A stretch of 64,000 bases of DNA from contig OW121743.1 of the NCBI GenBank assembly GCA_933228675.1, forward strand, positions 12,867,371 through 12,931,370. The letters run 5' to 3'. The notes below the pieces were generated by a model. That model searched no databases, had not been told where the DNA came from, and saw only the letters and a program-made list of their open reading frames with translations. The DNA comes from Stomorhina lunata. Taxonomy: Eukaryota > Arthropoda > Insecta > Diptera > Rhiniidae. Of the stretch, positions 33,341-45,399 are shown piece by piece. Both the position numbers and the translations under genes were made by a program. Each line of letters starts with the position of its first letter. Positions within the stretch are counted from its first letter, which is position 1.

Positions 33341-36300
33341 ATTTTTTTATATAGAATTTTAAATAAGTTTACCCAAAAAGTCATATTCTGAGTTATGACG
33401 CCATTTATGTAAATGTCTGATATTAAATTTAAAATGAAAACGTAATTATAATAATAATATTTAAAGACTTGGAGGCCTTTTTCTATAACGTGTCCTTTTG
33501 CCATAAGACCATAAAAATCAATAAATCAAAAAACTTAGAAGTTTTTATGTAGAAGAATTTTATAAATATCTAGAACGTCTTAAAATAAGTAATTCATTAG
33601 AGAATACAAACAGTTGTCGGTGACAAATAATAGAGGAAATAAATTATAAGGACTAAGGCTAATTATGACTAGCTTAAAGGTATATGGCACAATGGGGCAA
33701 CTATATATAAAGAAACGTAATGCTTCTAGTCCTTCCCTAATAAAATATTTTAAATAATTTGTTTATTCTTTCGGTTTCTAATATTTTAGTTCCTTTATCA
33801 CCAAAACTTCCAAGTCATTTCCTTATTATTTTATACCCCCTCCCTTCTCCTTCTGCTACCTACCAGATTTTACTCAAAAAAAAAATTATGCCAACTTTAA
33901 TAAATTGTCGAATAAACAAAAAGATTTATTGAAATTACTTTGACTTTTTCTCCATAAACTGACAAAAAAAAAATAAAATTGTGCAATTTTTACTTTTAGT
34001 TGGTTTCAATGAACTTAAGCATAAAAATCTGTTTAATGGAACTAAGTAAACACTTAAGTCCGGGAGCAAACATTGAGCAATGATTGCGCTGTCAACAGTG
34101 TTGAAGAGTAATGATGTCGGTGACATGTTTTCGTAACAGTCAAAGAGGGAGAAGGAGAGAGATAAAATGGAAATTGTGTCAAAGATTAGAATGTATTTAT
34201 TAATCTTGAAGAAACTAATATGTTAAGTCATATGGTAAATCTTAATAATTATCTTGTATCTGGGAAAGAAAAAAGCTGGAATTATTATACATATTTAGCT
34301 TTAGAGTGTACTCGTATAATATAATGAATAAATTATTATATTTTCAAATCGAAAACCTCAAAATCAGAGGTTAAATCGCCTTATTCGATATCGATCGAAA
34401 ACTCAGACTATAAAGCAAATATTGTGTAGCATACCTTAAGGATTTTCAAAATAATCTAAGTCTGATTGCATCAGTTTATATGAGGGAATTGTTAAGAAGG
34501 AATCAGGCTTTCTGAATTTTGGATTCATGAATACCCTGTGTTTGCACAGGGTGAATTAATGGGCGCCACCGAAGACCACCTCGGAAATAAAAAGCTTTTG
34601 GACCCTGTACTTGGTTTGATTATGGTCCAATATGCTTGATTTTTTAAATTTCAGAATGAGCTTAATAAAACGAAGAAAAAACATAGCTACTTCACTTTAG
34701 TAACTGTTATGGGCTTTAAGTTATTTCATTTCAAAAATGAAAAAAAAAACTTATTTTCGTCTTCGACTTTTTTTAGTTTTTGACCCAATGTGCATTCAAT
34801 ATTAAACCGATAACTTTTTTAAAAAATACTAACATAAAGCCAACAGTTTAGAAAATAAAACCGTGAAACCCGTTTTTAAATATCTGGAACCATTTTGTGT
34901 TAAGAAATTTCCAAAGTCAAATATTTTTCGCTGATCGAAAAAATTCAATTTTTCGAAAAAAATTAATTATCCCCAAAAAGATGCTTTCAATTTTTCACAT
35001 TTTACTAAAAAGTTTTTTATTAAGAGTTAATATTTTACTATATATTCGTAGAAAATAGGGTTCTAGGATGATCCTAAAGCAAATTTTAAGTCAGCACAAC
35101 ATTTACTCTACATACAGCATTGATCGAAATTTGTCTAAATTTTATAAGAATTTTTGAGTTTTCCAACATATTACAAAAAATTCAAGCCAATTTTGCAACT
35201 TTCTGAAATGCAGTTATATAGCGCCATATTTTCGCTTTAGATTTCAAAAATAAAAAGTAGCCCACTTTCATAAACGTATCCACAAAATATGATTTTATGA
35301 AAAATGCCTAATTTCCATACACCATAATTTGAATTGCAAAAAAAAGGACAGTTGGGTTTAATTTTTTAAAAATTTTTTAAATGTTTTGCATAAACAACAA
35401 AATAAACTTTATTACTGCAAAAAATCTTTGATGTACCTTGTACAGTTTTTCAGAAATTTAAAGTCAAAGTTCAAAAATGATTTTGTAAAAAATACACTTT
35501 TTAGTTTTTTTGTACATTTTTCGCAGAAATGTTAAAGAATTTTTTGAATATTATTAAAAAGTGAACGGTGTAATAATCTAGACATGTTTTCCTTTTCATT
35601 GATGTATTAAACATACATAAAAGGTATTTACAATGGGTACAATTATTGCATTAAAAACACACACCTCATGAAAAAAATATAAAAACACGCAAAAAAATTC
35701 GCAAAAATTTTTTATCATTTTATCGTAGATTTTTCCCAGAAGAGTTTAAGGTCTTTTTACGCCACATAAAAAATTGAAAAGTGTTTTAGATTATAAAAGT
35801 GGTAGAGGGTATAATAACAGTTAGGCCTACAAATGCCTAACTTTAAATTTTAAGTTTTTCTCACTTTTCTCTAATACTTTTCCATTCATATTTTTGTAAT
35901 TCAATTAACAAATTTAAACATTATAATATTATAAATTGGGTTTAAAATTTTTTATTAAATAAACTGCTTTTTCCCGAAACTGATTGTATAACCCTCAATT
36001 CATGATAAAAACGTTCAATGGGAATTTTTAATTACAAGGAACGCCCTATTTTACTTTACCTTTGGGTTCTTGTTAATCGAACTCTAAACGATAAAGTGCA
36101 ATATAACGTCAATGAAAGTTTTAAAATCGATTATCAAAAAATTGTATTTATATTATTTTGAAAGTCATTTTATAGACGTTTCAAGTTTGCCTTTATTTTT
36201 CCAAGAGAAGTAATAACACTTAGGCAAATACTGACTATATATCTGTGGCTTGGTGCTAAAAGGGCCAATGTCAAAAACAATAGTTTTGAGAAAATTTGAT

Positions 36301-36380
36301 TTAAAGTTTTTATTTACTATACAAGTTTATAGTAAATTTATATTTTTGAATTTCTAATATATTTATCTATACTTTGCCCA
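33341..36380. other. gene-free intron stretch
   Basis: No exon or element recognised over 3 kb. Segment 34381-34450 (GATATCGATCGAAAACTCAG and what follows) is clearly related to 45957-46024. The rest is AT-rich unique sequence with a few short open frames that look like chance. Confidence 0.5.
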
Positions 36381-38710
36381 ATAATGATCCTAATACCTTG
36401 TTTAGTTTCAGAGATTTTTGCGAAAATATTACAAAGTAATTTTAAGAAAATTACATAAATTTTTTGCAAAATGTGTACTTTTCTGTATTAAAATATGTCC
36501 TTTAAAATTTCAGAATTCGTTTTGAAATTTATGTTTCCGAATTTCTTGGACATTAATCTCTACTGTGCCCAAAAATGGTGATAATACCTTGTTCAGTTTT
36601 AGAGATTTTTGCCAAAAAATTACAAAATAATGTTAAAAAATTACATAAATTTTTGGCAAAATGTGTACTTTTCTGTATTCAAAAATGTTCATTAAAATTT
36701 CAGAACTCGTTCTGAAATTTATATTTTTGAATTTCTTGGATATTAGTCTCTACTGTGTCCAAATATGATCCTAATACATTGTTTAGTTTCAGAGATTTTT
36801 TCGAAAATATTACAAAGTAATTTTAAAAAATTACATAAATTTATTGCAAAATGTTTACTTTTCTGTATTGGAATATGTTCATAAGAATTTAAGAATTCGT
36901 TCTGAAATTCATATTTATGAATTTTCAATATATTCGTCTATACTGTGTCAAAAAATGATCTCAATACCTTGTTAAGTTTTAGAAATTTTTGCTATAAAAT
37001 TACAAGGTAATATTAAAAAATTACATAAATTTATTACAAAATATGTACCTTTCTGTATTCAAAAATGTTCATTAAAATTTTAGAACTCGTTCTGAAATTT
37101 TTATTTCTGAATTTCTTATATATTGGTCTATACTGTGTCCAAACATGATCCTAATACCTTGTTTAGTTCTAGAGCTTTTTGCGAAAACATTACAAAGTAA
37201 TTTTAAGAAAATTACATAAATTTATTGCAAAATCTGTACTTTTCTGTAGTGGAATATGTTCATAAAAATTTCAGAATTCGTTCTGAAATTCATATTTATG
37301 AATTTTCAATATATTCGTCTATACTGTGTCAAAAAGTGATCTCAATACCTTGTTTAGTTTTAGAGATTTTTGCCAAAAAATTACAAAATAATGTTAAAAG
37401 AATACATACATTTTTGGCAAAATGTGTACTTTTCTGTATTCAAAAATGTTCATTAAAATTCAGAATTCGTACTGAAATTTATATTTCTGAATTTCTAAGA
37501 TACTGGTCTCTACTGTGTCCAAACATGATCCTAATACCTTTTTTAGTTTCAGAGATTTTTTCGAAAATATTACAAAGTAATTTTAAAAAATTACATAAAT
37601 TTATTGCAAAATGTGTACTTTTCTGTATTCAAAAATATTCACTAAAATTTCAGAACTTGTTCTGAAATTAATATTTCTGAATTTCTTGGATATTAGTCTC
37701 TACTGTGTCCAAAAAAGGTCTTAATACCTTGTTTAGTTTAAGAGATTTTTGCCAAAAAATTACAAAATAATGTTAAAAAATTACATACATTTTTTGCAAA
37801 ATATGTACTTTTCTGTATTCAAAAATGTTCATTAAAATGTCAGAATTCGTTCTGAAATTTATATATCTGAATTTCTAAGATATTAGTCTCTACTGTGTTC
37901 AAAAATGATCCTAATACCTTGTTTAGTTTTAGAGATGTTTGCAAAAATTCAAAAAGAAGTGTATTTGCATACTACAAAGTAATGTTGAAAAATTACATAA
38001 ATATTTGGCAAAATGTGTACTTTTCATTAGAATTTCAGAATTCGTTTTGAAATTTATGTTTCTGAATTTCTGGGATCTTAATCTCTACTGTGCTCAAAAG
38101 TGATGATAATACCTTGTTTAGTTTTAGAGATTTTTGCTAAAAAGTTACAAGATATTACATATTACATATTACATAAATTGTAATGAAAATGTTCAAAATA
38201 TTCATTAAAATTTTAGAACTCGTTCTGAAATTTTTATTTCTAAATTTCTAATATATTGGTCTATACTGTGTCCAAACATGATCTTAATACCTTGTTTAGT
38301 TTTAGAAATTTTTGCGAAAATATTACAAAGTAATTTTAAAAAAATCACATACATTTTTTGTAAAAAGTGAACTTTTCTGTATTCAAAAATGTTCATTAAA
38401 ATTTCAGAATTCGTACTGAAATTTATATTTCTGAATTTCTAAGATATTGGTCTCTACTGTGTCCAAACATGATCCTAATACCTTGTTTAGTTTCAGAGAT
38501 TTTTTTGAAAATATTACAAAGTAATTTTAAAAAATTACATAAATTTATTGCAAAATGTGTACTTTTCTGTATTCAAAAATATTCACTAAAATTTCAGAAC
38601 TTGTTCTGAAATTAATATTTCTGAATTTCTTGGATATTAGTCTCTACTGTGTCCAAAAAAGGTCTTAATACCTTGTTTAGTTTAAGAGATTTTTGCCAAA
38701 AAATAACAAA
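36381..38710. repeat. ~190-bp satellite-like tandem repeat, about 12 copies
   Basis: The landmark ACTTTTCTGTATTCAAAAAT falls at about 36477, 36667, 36857, 37047, 37238, 37428, 37617 and 37807, that is every 189-191 bp. It continues less regularly at about 38019, 38371 and 38571. Each unit also has TTCAGAATTCGTTCTGAAAT (an internal inverted repeat), CTCTACTGTGTCCAAA and CCTAATACCTTGTTTAGTTT. Units near 37470-37750 and 38400-38700 are almost identical to each other. Single copies occur at 43277-43450 and, inverted, at 41888-42070. No coding potential beyond repeat translations. Confidence 0.93.
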
Positions 38711-38966
38711 TATTCAAAAATTTTAAAAATTTATTGTCGCACTTTTTTGACAAAAGTCTTAAATCAACTTGTAAATTGTGAAAATTTTTTAATCTTACTT
38801 AAAAGTATATAAAATTCTCTATCCATTGATGTATAATATGTTTACCTTATCATATTTTGATAGAATAATATCTTTAGGCGTTTCGTCAAAGACATGAATT
38901 TTCGGGGAAAAACTGCAATAACTCCGAAACTATTTCATGGATTTTGATGAATTAAAATAAAGCTAT

Positions 38967-39017
38967 GTTAGGTTAGGTTGAGCAGGAGGTCCGCGTCTTG
39001 GGTCCAAAAATTCTTTT
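38967..39017 (-). mobile_element. 51-bp LINE 3' end with 12-bp target-site duplication
   Basis: AAATAAAGCTAT at 38955-38966 is repeated at 39018-39029. Between them, read on the minus strand, lie GGACCCAAGACGCGGACCTC and the tail AACCTAACCTAAC. These resemble the 3' end of the LINE at 4218-5264 (GGACCCAAGTGACG ... CCTAACCTAACC). It is an extremely 5'-truncated insertion. Confidence 0.75.
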
Positions 39018-39029
39018 AAATAAAGCTAT

Positions 39030-40139
39030 CTTAGTTCTCTTTTATATCCCATTTAATTAGTTTAACACTTTGTGGGCGAATGCGACACGAGTTCCCCGAG
39101 TTTTTCAAAATTGCATAGCCTTTTTTTGTATTACGACTTTCCAGACTTTCGTAAAATAAACTGCACCCTAATGTATATGCAGACACATATTCATTTGAAA
39201 AAAGATTACAAATGTCTTGCAGGGTCAATTTTTTTTAAAGTTTAGTCATACCTTAGACTAAAATTTCCATAATCTGTAACTACTGTTAAGAAAATATCGC
39301 CAAGACCTACAAGATTTATTGTTGCCTTAATGATTTATATTAAGCTATCATTTATCAGATCGCCAGATCGTCTTATAATCTTTAACAAAATTACAAAAGA
39401 TATATGACAGCCAAACTCAAAATTGAAGTAGTTAAAACTTGATTGATATTTAATGTTTTCACAATCGATGGAAACATAAATCAAAATGAAATGAGTTAAT
39501 ACCAAAATGTAACATAATAAAACGTCATAATATAACATTAAAAAAATACTGATAAAATTTTAGGGAGGGGAACACATGAAGAGACATCAATGAACTTTAT
39601 CGTGTAGAACTTAATATTTAATGTATAGTACTCGTCATATATTTATTGATCACTGTTACTCGAAATTGTGTTACTAAGTTAATGAATTTTGATGTTTTTT
39701 TAGGGAAAAGGCCTTACAAACTTTTGTTGAACTCTCACGCTATTTGTCATGCAACCTTGTCGGTAGTATAGACCTATTAATTTTATTCAATTAAAATTGA
39801 AGTGAAAAAAAACTTACAAGTGTTCATAATTTTTTTTATTTTATATCAAATTTTTATTTAGTTAATATACAGTCATTTATGGTCGTTTGTTTAAAATCTA
39901 TAAAAACTAATAGAAAGAAATTTAATTTAATTTTTTTGTTTACTTTTTGAACAAAAATTGAAAACTGACGACAAATACTAAAAGTTTTAATTAATGGAAA
40001 TATTTATTTGTATCAAAAAATGGAAACTTGTGTCTTCCTAAATTTGATAAAAGTAATTGCTCTTTTAATGAACTTGAACTTGATAAAAAAAAATTTCAAA
40101 CAAAGTCATGACCAGAAGAATCTGATACTGACCTGATCT
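39030..40139. other. gene-free intron stretch
   Basis: AT-rich unique sequence; nothing recognised. Confidence 0.5.
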
Positions 40140-41720
40140 TTATGTAAAATTGTTCGTTGAATTCCAATTTCGAGATATCGCAAAATTTTTGTTTTCGCGT
40201 TTTTATAAAAAATGGTCACACTTTAATAAAAATATCTTCGAAAATATTCGACAGATTTTCCGTATCTCTTTTTTCATTAAAAGACAACAAAATTACTAAA
40301 ACAATCTCGAATCGTTTGTATAATTTGGTCAAGAAATGACTGAGTTACAGTTGACCAAAGTTCAAATTTCAAAAAAATTTTTGTGGTCAAAAAATTTTTT
40401 ATATTTAATTCCTTAAGACTTGAAAGTGTGATAATTCACAAAATTTGAATTTGAAGTCGAAATGGTCAAAGGTAGTATAGTTTTCGAGATATAGCAAAAT
40501 TTTTGTTTTTCGCGTTTAAAAAAAAAAATTTTATTTTTCGATTTTTTATAAAAACTGATCTCACCTTAATGAAAATATCTTCTTAAATATTCAACAGATT
40601 TTCCATATCTTTTTTTTCATTGAAAGACAACAAAATTACTAAAACAACCTCGTATTGTTTGTAAAATTTGTTCCAGAAATGGCCGAGTTACAGTTGACCA
40701 AAGTTCAAATTTTAGTGATTTTTTTCAGTTTCCAAATTTCTTGTATTCATTTACTTTAGGTTTGAAAGTGAGTTAATTCACAAAAACCGAATGTATAGAC
40801 CGAATAGTCAAAATTAGAACAGTTTTCGAGATATAGCAAAATTACTGTTTGTGTGTTTTAATAAAAGATGATCACACTTTAATAAAAATATCTTCTAAAA
40901 TATTTAACAGATTTTCCATATCTCTTTTTTCATTGAAAGATAACAAAATTACTAAAACAACCTCGATTCAGTTGTAAAATTTTCTCCAGAAATGGCTGAG
41001 TTACAGTTGACCAAAGTTCAGATTTCAAAAAAAAAATTTAGAGAAAATTTTTTTAGGTTTGCAAATTCTTTGTATTTACTTGCTTTAGGTTTGAAAGTGA
41101 GTTTATTCACAAAAACCGAAAGTGAAGTCCGAATGGCCAAAGGAAGAACAGTTTTCGAAATATAACAAAATTTTTGTTTTTCGCGTTTTTATAAAAAATG
41201 GTCACACTTTAATAAAAATATCTTCCAAAATATTCGACAGATTTTCTATATCTCTTTTTTCGTTGAAAAACAATAAAATTACTAAAACAATCTCGAATCA
41301 TTTGTAAAATTTGGTCTAGAAACGGCTGAGTTACAGTTAAACAAAGTTCAAATTTCACAAAAATTTTATTTTTTTCAATTTGCAAATTCTTTATATTTAC
41401 TTGCTTTGGGTTTAAAAGTGGGTTAATTCACAAAAGCCGAATGTGAATTCGGAATGATCAAAATTAGAACAGTTTTCGAGATATAGCAAAATTTTTGTTA
41501 TTCGCGTTTTTATAAAAAAATGATCTCATTCTAATACAAGTATCTTCTAAAATATTAGACTGATTTTGTATTTCTCTGTTTTCATTGAAAGACAACAAAA
41601 TTACTAAAACAACCTCGTATTGTTTGTATAATTTGTTCCAGAAATGGCTGAGTTACAGTTGACCAAAGTTCAAATTTCACAAAAATTTTAGAGATTTTTT
41701 CGGTTTCAAAAAACTGTTAC
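40140..41720. repeat. ~310-345-bp tandem repeat, five copies
   Basis: The phrase GAGTTACAGTTGACCAAAGT falls at about 40342, 40685, 40998, 41328 and 41650. Each unit also contains TTTTCGAGATATAGCAAAAT, TTTTTCATTGAAAGACAACA and AAAATTACTAAAACAA. Divergence among copies is moderate. Apparent frames (for example 40157-40339 and 41122-41307) are parallel translations of the same repeat and are not genes. Confidence 0.9.
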
Positions 41721-42719
41721 GTAGTGTTATTTACTTCTTCGCGATGATTATTTTTACGTAACGATTTTCATATTTTACTTACAAATGGGAACGTTTCCAT
41801 CATAAACGGGGACACATCTGTCTCGAATTAATACATTCTCGGACAGATGGATTTGAATAATTGAATACTACTAGGATTTAAATTTTTAAATATTATTTTG
41901 TAATTTTTCGCAAAAATCTCTAAAACTAAACAAGATATTAGGACCATTTTGGAACACATTATAGACCTATATATAAGAAATTCAGAAATATAAATTTCAG
42001 AACGAATTTAAAAATTCTAATTAACATTTTTGAATACAGAAGAGTACGCATTTAGAAAATTTGAGTTTTTTTAGAAAAATGGGCCGAGTGACCCCATTTA
42101 TAAACGCCCTATCAGATTTTTGCACAAAACTTAAAAACTTTATACTTAATACAATTTAATTAAGAAAAGTTTCGAAATCTATAATCAATTTTTTTTACAA
42201 ACCAAAATAACTCAAGTTTTGTCTAAATTTTTCGATTTTCGACCATCGCTGGTTTTGGGGTGCATGTCCAAAATATTTTAAAATAAAGTTTATACGCATT
42301 CCTGGATCCTAATCTTTTAGATAACGTAAAAAGAATTGAGTCTTTTAAAAAAAATTAAAAAATATCGAAAAAAAAAGTTACGTTTTTAAGTTATGTAATT
42401 TTTCAGGCTTTTTTCGGTACAGGTCAAATATCTCTTAAACTATAAGAGATAAGTTAGTACAGTATATATGTTTTTTCTAAATTTGTTTAAAGAAGTTTTC
42501 GGATCAGACCAATTTGGCTAAAGTTATATGGGCCCAACATTTTTATATAGCCGAGGAGAGCAACTTTGGTCCACTGTAGAGTCCACTGTGCTACCGTTAG
42601 ATAAATCCATAAACATTACTCTAAAAGCCTAACTAATCTTCTACTAATGTTATAAATTTCTTCGAAATCCGTCCAGTAGTTCAGAAATTACTGAGTCAAT
42701 ACCAAAAAAAAAAAGAACT
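41721..42719. other. gene-free intron stretch with one satellite copy
   Basis: It holds the inverted copy of the 190-bp unit at 41888-42070. Otherwise it is AT-rich sequence without a recognisable gene. Confidence 0.5.
41888..42070 (-). repeat. single inverted copy of the 190-bp satellite unit
   Basis: The reverse complement shows TTCAGAACGAATTT-type, TCTAAAACTAAACAAGATAT and GAATACAGAAGAGTACGCAT segments matching the unit of 36381-38710. Confidence 0.8.
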
Positions 42720-43270
42720 TAATACTGGAAAATGGTATATCCCTTTTTAGGGCGGTTTCAAAAATCGTTTTTTAAGTTTTAGAAAATTTTGTTAAACAAA
42801 TATTTAAACTTTCAAACTTTTTTATTGGTATATCAAAGTAGACAGATGGAATAATAAAATTCGAAAAGGTTCTGGTTGATATCTTGTACGGTTTCGCTGT
42901 TCTTGCGATTTGAAATAGTCGAATTTCGCGCAAAAGTAAGTTTTTGGACATAATTTGTCCCTTATCCATTAAAAGACTTGTAAGTTCTTAATATTTCAAT
43001 TGTTTAAAATATAATCGAATTTACATAGTTTTTTCTATACGGGAAAATTGAACTTCTTTTTAAGGTCAGTTTCAAAGCTCACTTTTTAAGTTTCAGAAAA
43101 TTTTGTTTAACAAATATTAAAAATTTTATACTTTTTTATCGGTATATCAAAGTAGACAGACGGGATAATAAAATTCGAAAAGGTTCTGGTTTATATCTTG
43201 TACAGTTTCGCCGTACCTGAGATTTAAAATCGTCAAATTACGCAAAAAAGTAAATTTTTGGACATAATTT
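42720..43270. repeat. two-copy ~310-bp tandem repeat
   Basis: TTGGTATATCAAAGTAGACA (42824) and its near match TCGGTATATCAAAGTAGACA (43138), each followed by AATAAAATTCGAAAAGGTTC, show a direct duplication offset of about 313 bp. Both units also end with a TTTTTGGACATAATTTGTCC segment. Confidence 0.85.
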
Positions 43271-43276
43271 GTCCCG

Positions 43277-43740
43277 CATCCACAAAGTAATTTTAAAAAA
43301 TTACATAAATTTATTGCAAAATGTGTACTTTTCTGTATTCAAAAATATTCACTAAAACTTCAGAACTTGTTCTGAAATTTATATTTCTGTTTAGTTTTAG
43401 AGATTTTTGCGAAAATATAACAAAGTAATATTAAAAAATTTTAAAAATTTATTGTCGCTCTTTTTTGACAAAAGTCTTAAATCAACTTTTAAATTGTGAA
43501 AAAATTTTAATCTGACTTAAAAGTATATAAAATTCTCTATCCATTGATGTATAACATGTCTACCTTATCTTATTTTGGTAGAATAATATCCTTAGGCTTG
43601 TCGTTGGCATGAATTTTCGGGGAAATATTGGAATAACTCCGAAACGACTTTATGGATTTTGATGAGTAAAGCTAGGTTAGGTTGAGAAGGAGGCTGACAA
43701 CAGAGTCCGCGTCACTTGGGTCCAAAAAATCCTTGAAATA
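43277..43740. repeat. duplicate of the right end of the 190-bp satellite region with LINE tail
   Basis: Sequence from about 43277 to 43740 parallels 38530-39015: a satellite unit, then TTTATTGTCGC(A/T)C(T)TTTTTGACA, TCTCTATCCATTGATGTATA, GAATTTTCGGGGAAA, and GGTTAGGTTGAG(C/A)AGGAGG with the LINE tail. A deletion in the middle of the satellite unit distinguishes the copies. The LINE tail is longer here (it retains CTGACAACAGAGTCCGCGTC). Either the insertion preceded the duplication, or one copy lost bases. Confidence 0.8.
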
Positions 43741-44224
43741 AAGTAAATTTTTGGACAGTAAATTTTTGGACATAATTTGTCCCGCACTTTGTTTTCCAAC
43801 GAGTGATATTTTTTGCTCCCAATCTTAAAGAAATTACCCCAAATCATCTTCCTAACAAACGCCTATTCTGATAATGTCGGCAAAAACATATCAAAAGTTT
43901 TCGATCAAAACTTTACATATTTTGATAAAGCTCATTTGAAATATAAGGAAAAAATTTTTATTATTTTTCAAATTTATAACTAAACTTTTTTAAACACCCA
44001 ATATTTTTTCTTATTACAAAATAGTATCACCTTTGTATTCTATTTCTTATAAATGTCCTTTAATAACAGGACGAAAAAAATCAATAAATGAAAATATTTA
44101 ACTTCAAGGAAAACAAATAATTGTATATTATTATTATTAGTTATTTGTTTGCCTAGTACCTTTTGTATTATTTACGAACACACTTTTCTTAAAGACCCTA
44201 CCCCAACTATCAATAATATTATAA
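43741..44224. other. gene-free intron stretch
   Basis: AT-rich unique sequence between the duplicated block and the MITE; nothing recognised. Confidence 0.45.
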
Positions 44225-44228
44225 TTAA

Positions 44229-44439
44229 CCCTCTGCGACTCAAGTGTAGTCTAGCAGACGCCAAGAAAGTTAAAATTTGTGCACATAAAAGTCAAAATTT
44301 GTGGACATAAAATTCATGTCATGTCAATAAATAACATTTCCAAACGGATCTTGAAAAATATAAGCCATGGAAATGGTGTTTGGTAGTTTGCCATGTTATG
44401 AGAATTGTAAGAACTATTTATTACGTGAGTCGCAGAGGG
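44229..44439. mobile_element. piggyBac-type MITE (211 bp)
   Basis: Perfect 14-bp terminal inverted repeats (CCCTCTGCGACTCA and TGAGTCGCAGAGGG) are flanked on both sides by TTAA (44225-44228 and 44440-44443). TTAA duplication with CCC...GGG ends is the signature of piggyBac superfamily elements. The interior has no coding capacity, so it is non-autonomous. A second right end (CATGAGTCGCAGAGGGTTAA) is present near 44560 as part of the local tandem duplication. Confidence 0.82.
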
Positions 44440-44665
44440 TTAATATATATAGCAGCTTTTGTAGTTTCTACAACTGAAAATACTTATTCCTCGACTTCCT
44501 CCAAGACAAATAATGATAAATTTGTGTACATTAGAATTGTAAGAACTATATGACATGAGTCGCAGAGGGTTAATATATACAGCAGCTTTTGTAGTTTCTA
44601 TAACTAAAAATACTTATTCCTCGACTTCCTCCAAGACAAATAGTAATAAATTTGTGTCCTTTTAG
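44398..44665. repeat. two-copy ~134-bp direct repeat including the MITE right end
   Basis: AGAATTGTAAGAACTAT, GAGTCGCAGAGGGTTAATAT, AGCAGCTTTTGTAGTTTCTA and CTCGACTTCCTCCAAGACAA all occur twice, about 134 bp apart. The duplication spans the MITE end and its flank, so it happened after insertion of the MITE. Confidence 0.88.
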
Positions 44666-45086
44666 CAAATACCTTCTTTGGTCGCTGGGAGGAAGTTAAC
44701 ATATTGAACTTGTTCACACGTTTTCATTTTCCCTTCTTGACTTACACTCCCTTTAAAGTGCCTCAGACATTGACGCTTAATGATGTGTGAATCGATTTCT
44801 GCCGTTTGTCAATTTATCTTTATGGATAGTTTGAACGTTTTTAATGTTTTTATTAGATTTTCCTTCCCTCATTCTTTATGTTAACTTTACTCGTCTATAA
44901 ATTATATCGAAAAGTTAGATTTGAGAGGAAATGACAAAAGTTAATGATCTATAGCGCTTTTTTATCGCTACTTTAACGCATTTATTGAGTAACTAGAAAA
45001 AAAATTTGGGTGATATGAAAAAATAGATATACAATAGAAATATTTAACTGTAATAAAATAATTAATTTACCTCCCCCCTGTGTAAC

Positions 45087-45396
45087 ATATATATATGAAT
45101 CCCCGACAACATTCCAATTGGAACAAGGGGTACTTCTCTCAGACAATGAGCTGCAGCCGATTCTAGACTTTTTAGACTCATTGAAAGGGACCTATGTCTT
45201 AACTCCGGCTCCGAACGGCAAATGCATTTGTTACAGAAGTTTTACATAGTCATATACCCAATAACCTGTGGCTAGCTGAGCTATGAGGTGAACCGCCGCT
45301 TTTTAATAATTTTTTTGTAAGTGGGTCTGGCCGGAGATCGAACTGGGGACCTCTGGTATGCTAGGCAGATGACCTACCTGCTATACCACAGCGGTA
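45087..45396 (-). mobile_element. tRNA-derived SINE, minus orientation
   Basis: On the minus strand the 5' end reads CCGCTGTGGTATAGCAGGTA (A-box like) and, about 35 bases on, CAGTTCGATCTCCGG (B-box like). This is the internal RNA polymerase III promoter arrangement of a tRNA-derived head. The body and the (AT)n 3' tail match the copy at 57018-57334 at most positions. It interrupts the transposase remnant at 45400-45905, whose reading frame runs up to the SINE border. Confidence 0.85.
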
Positions 45397-45399
45397 ACA

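Noticed and set aside
36381..38710. CRISPR-like regular spacing
   Set aside because: Whole 190-bp units are repeated without unique spacers, in a eukaryotic genome; it is a satellite-type tandem repeat.
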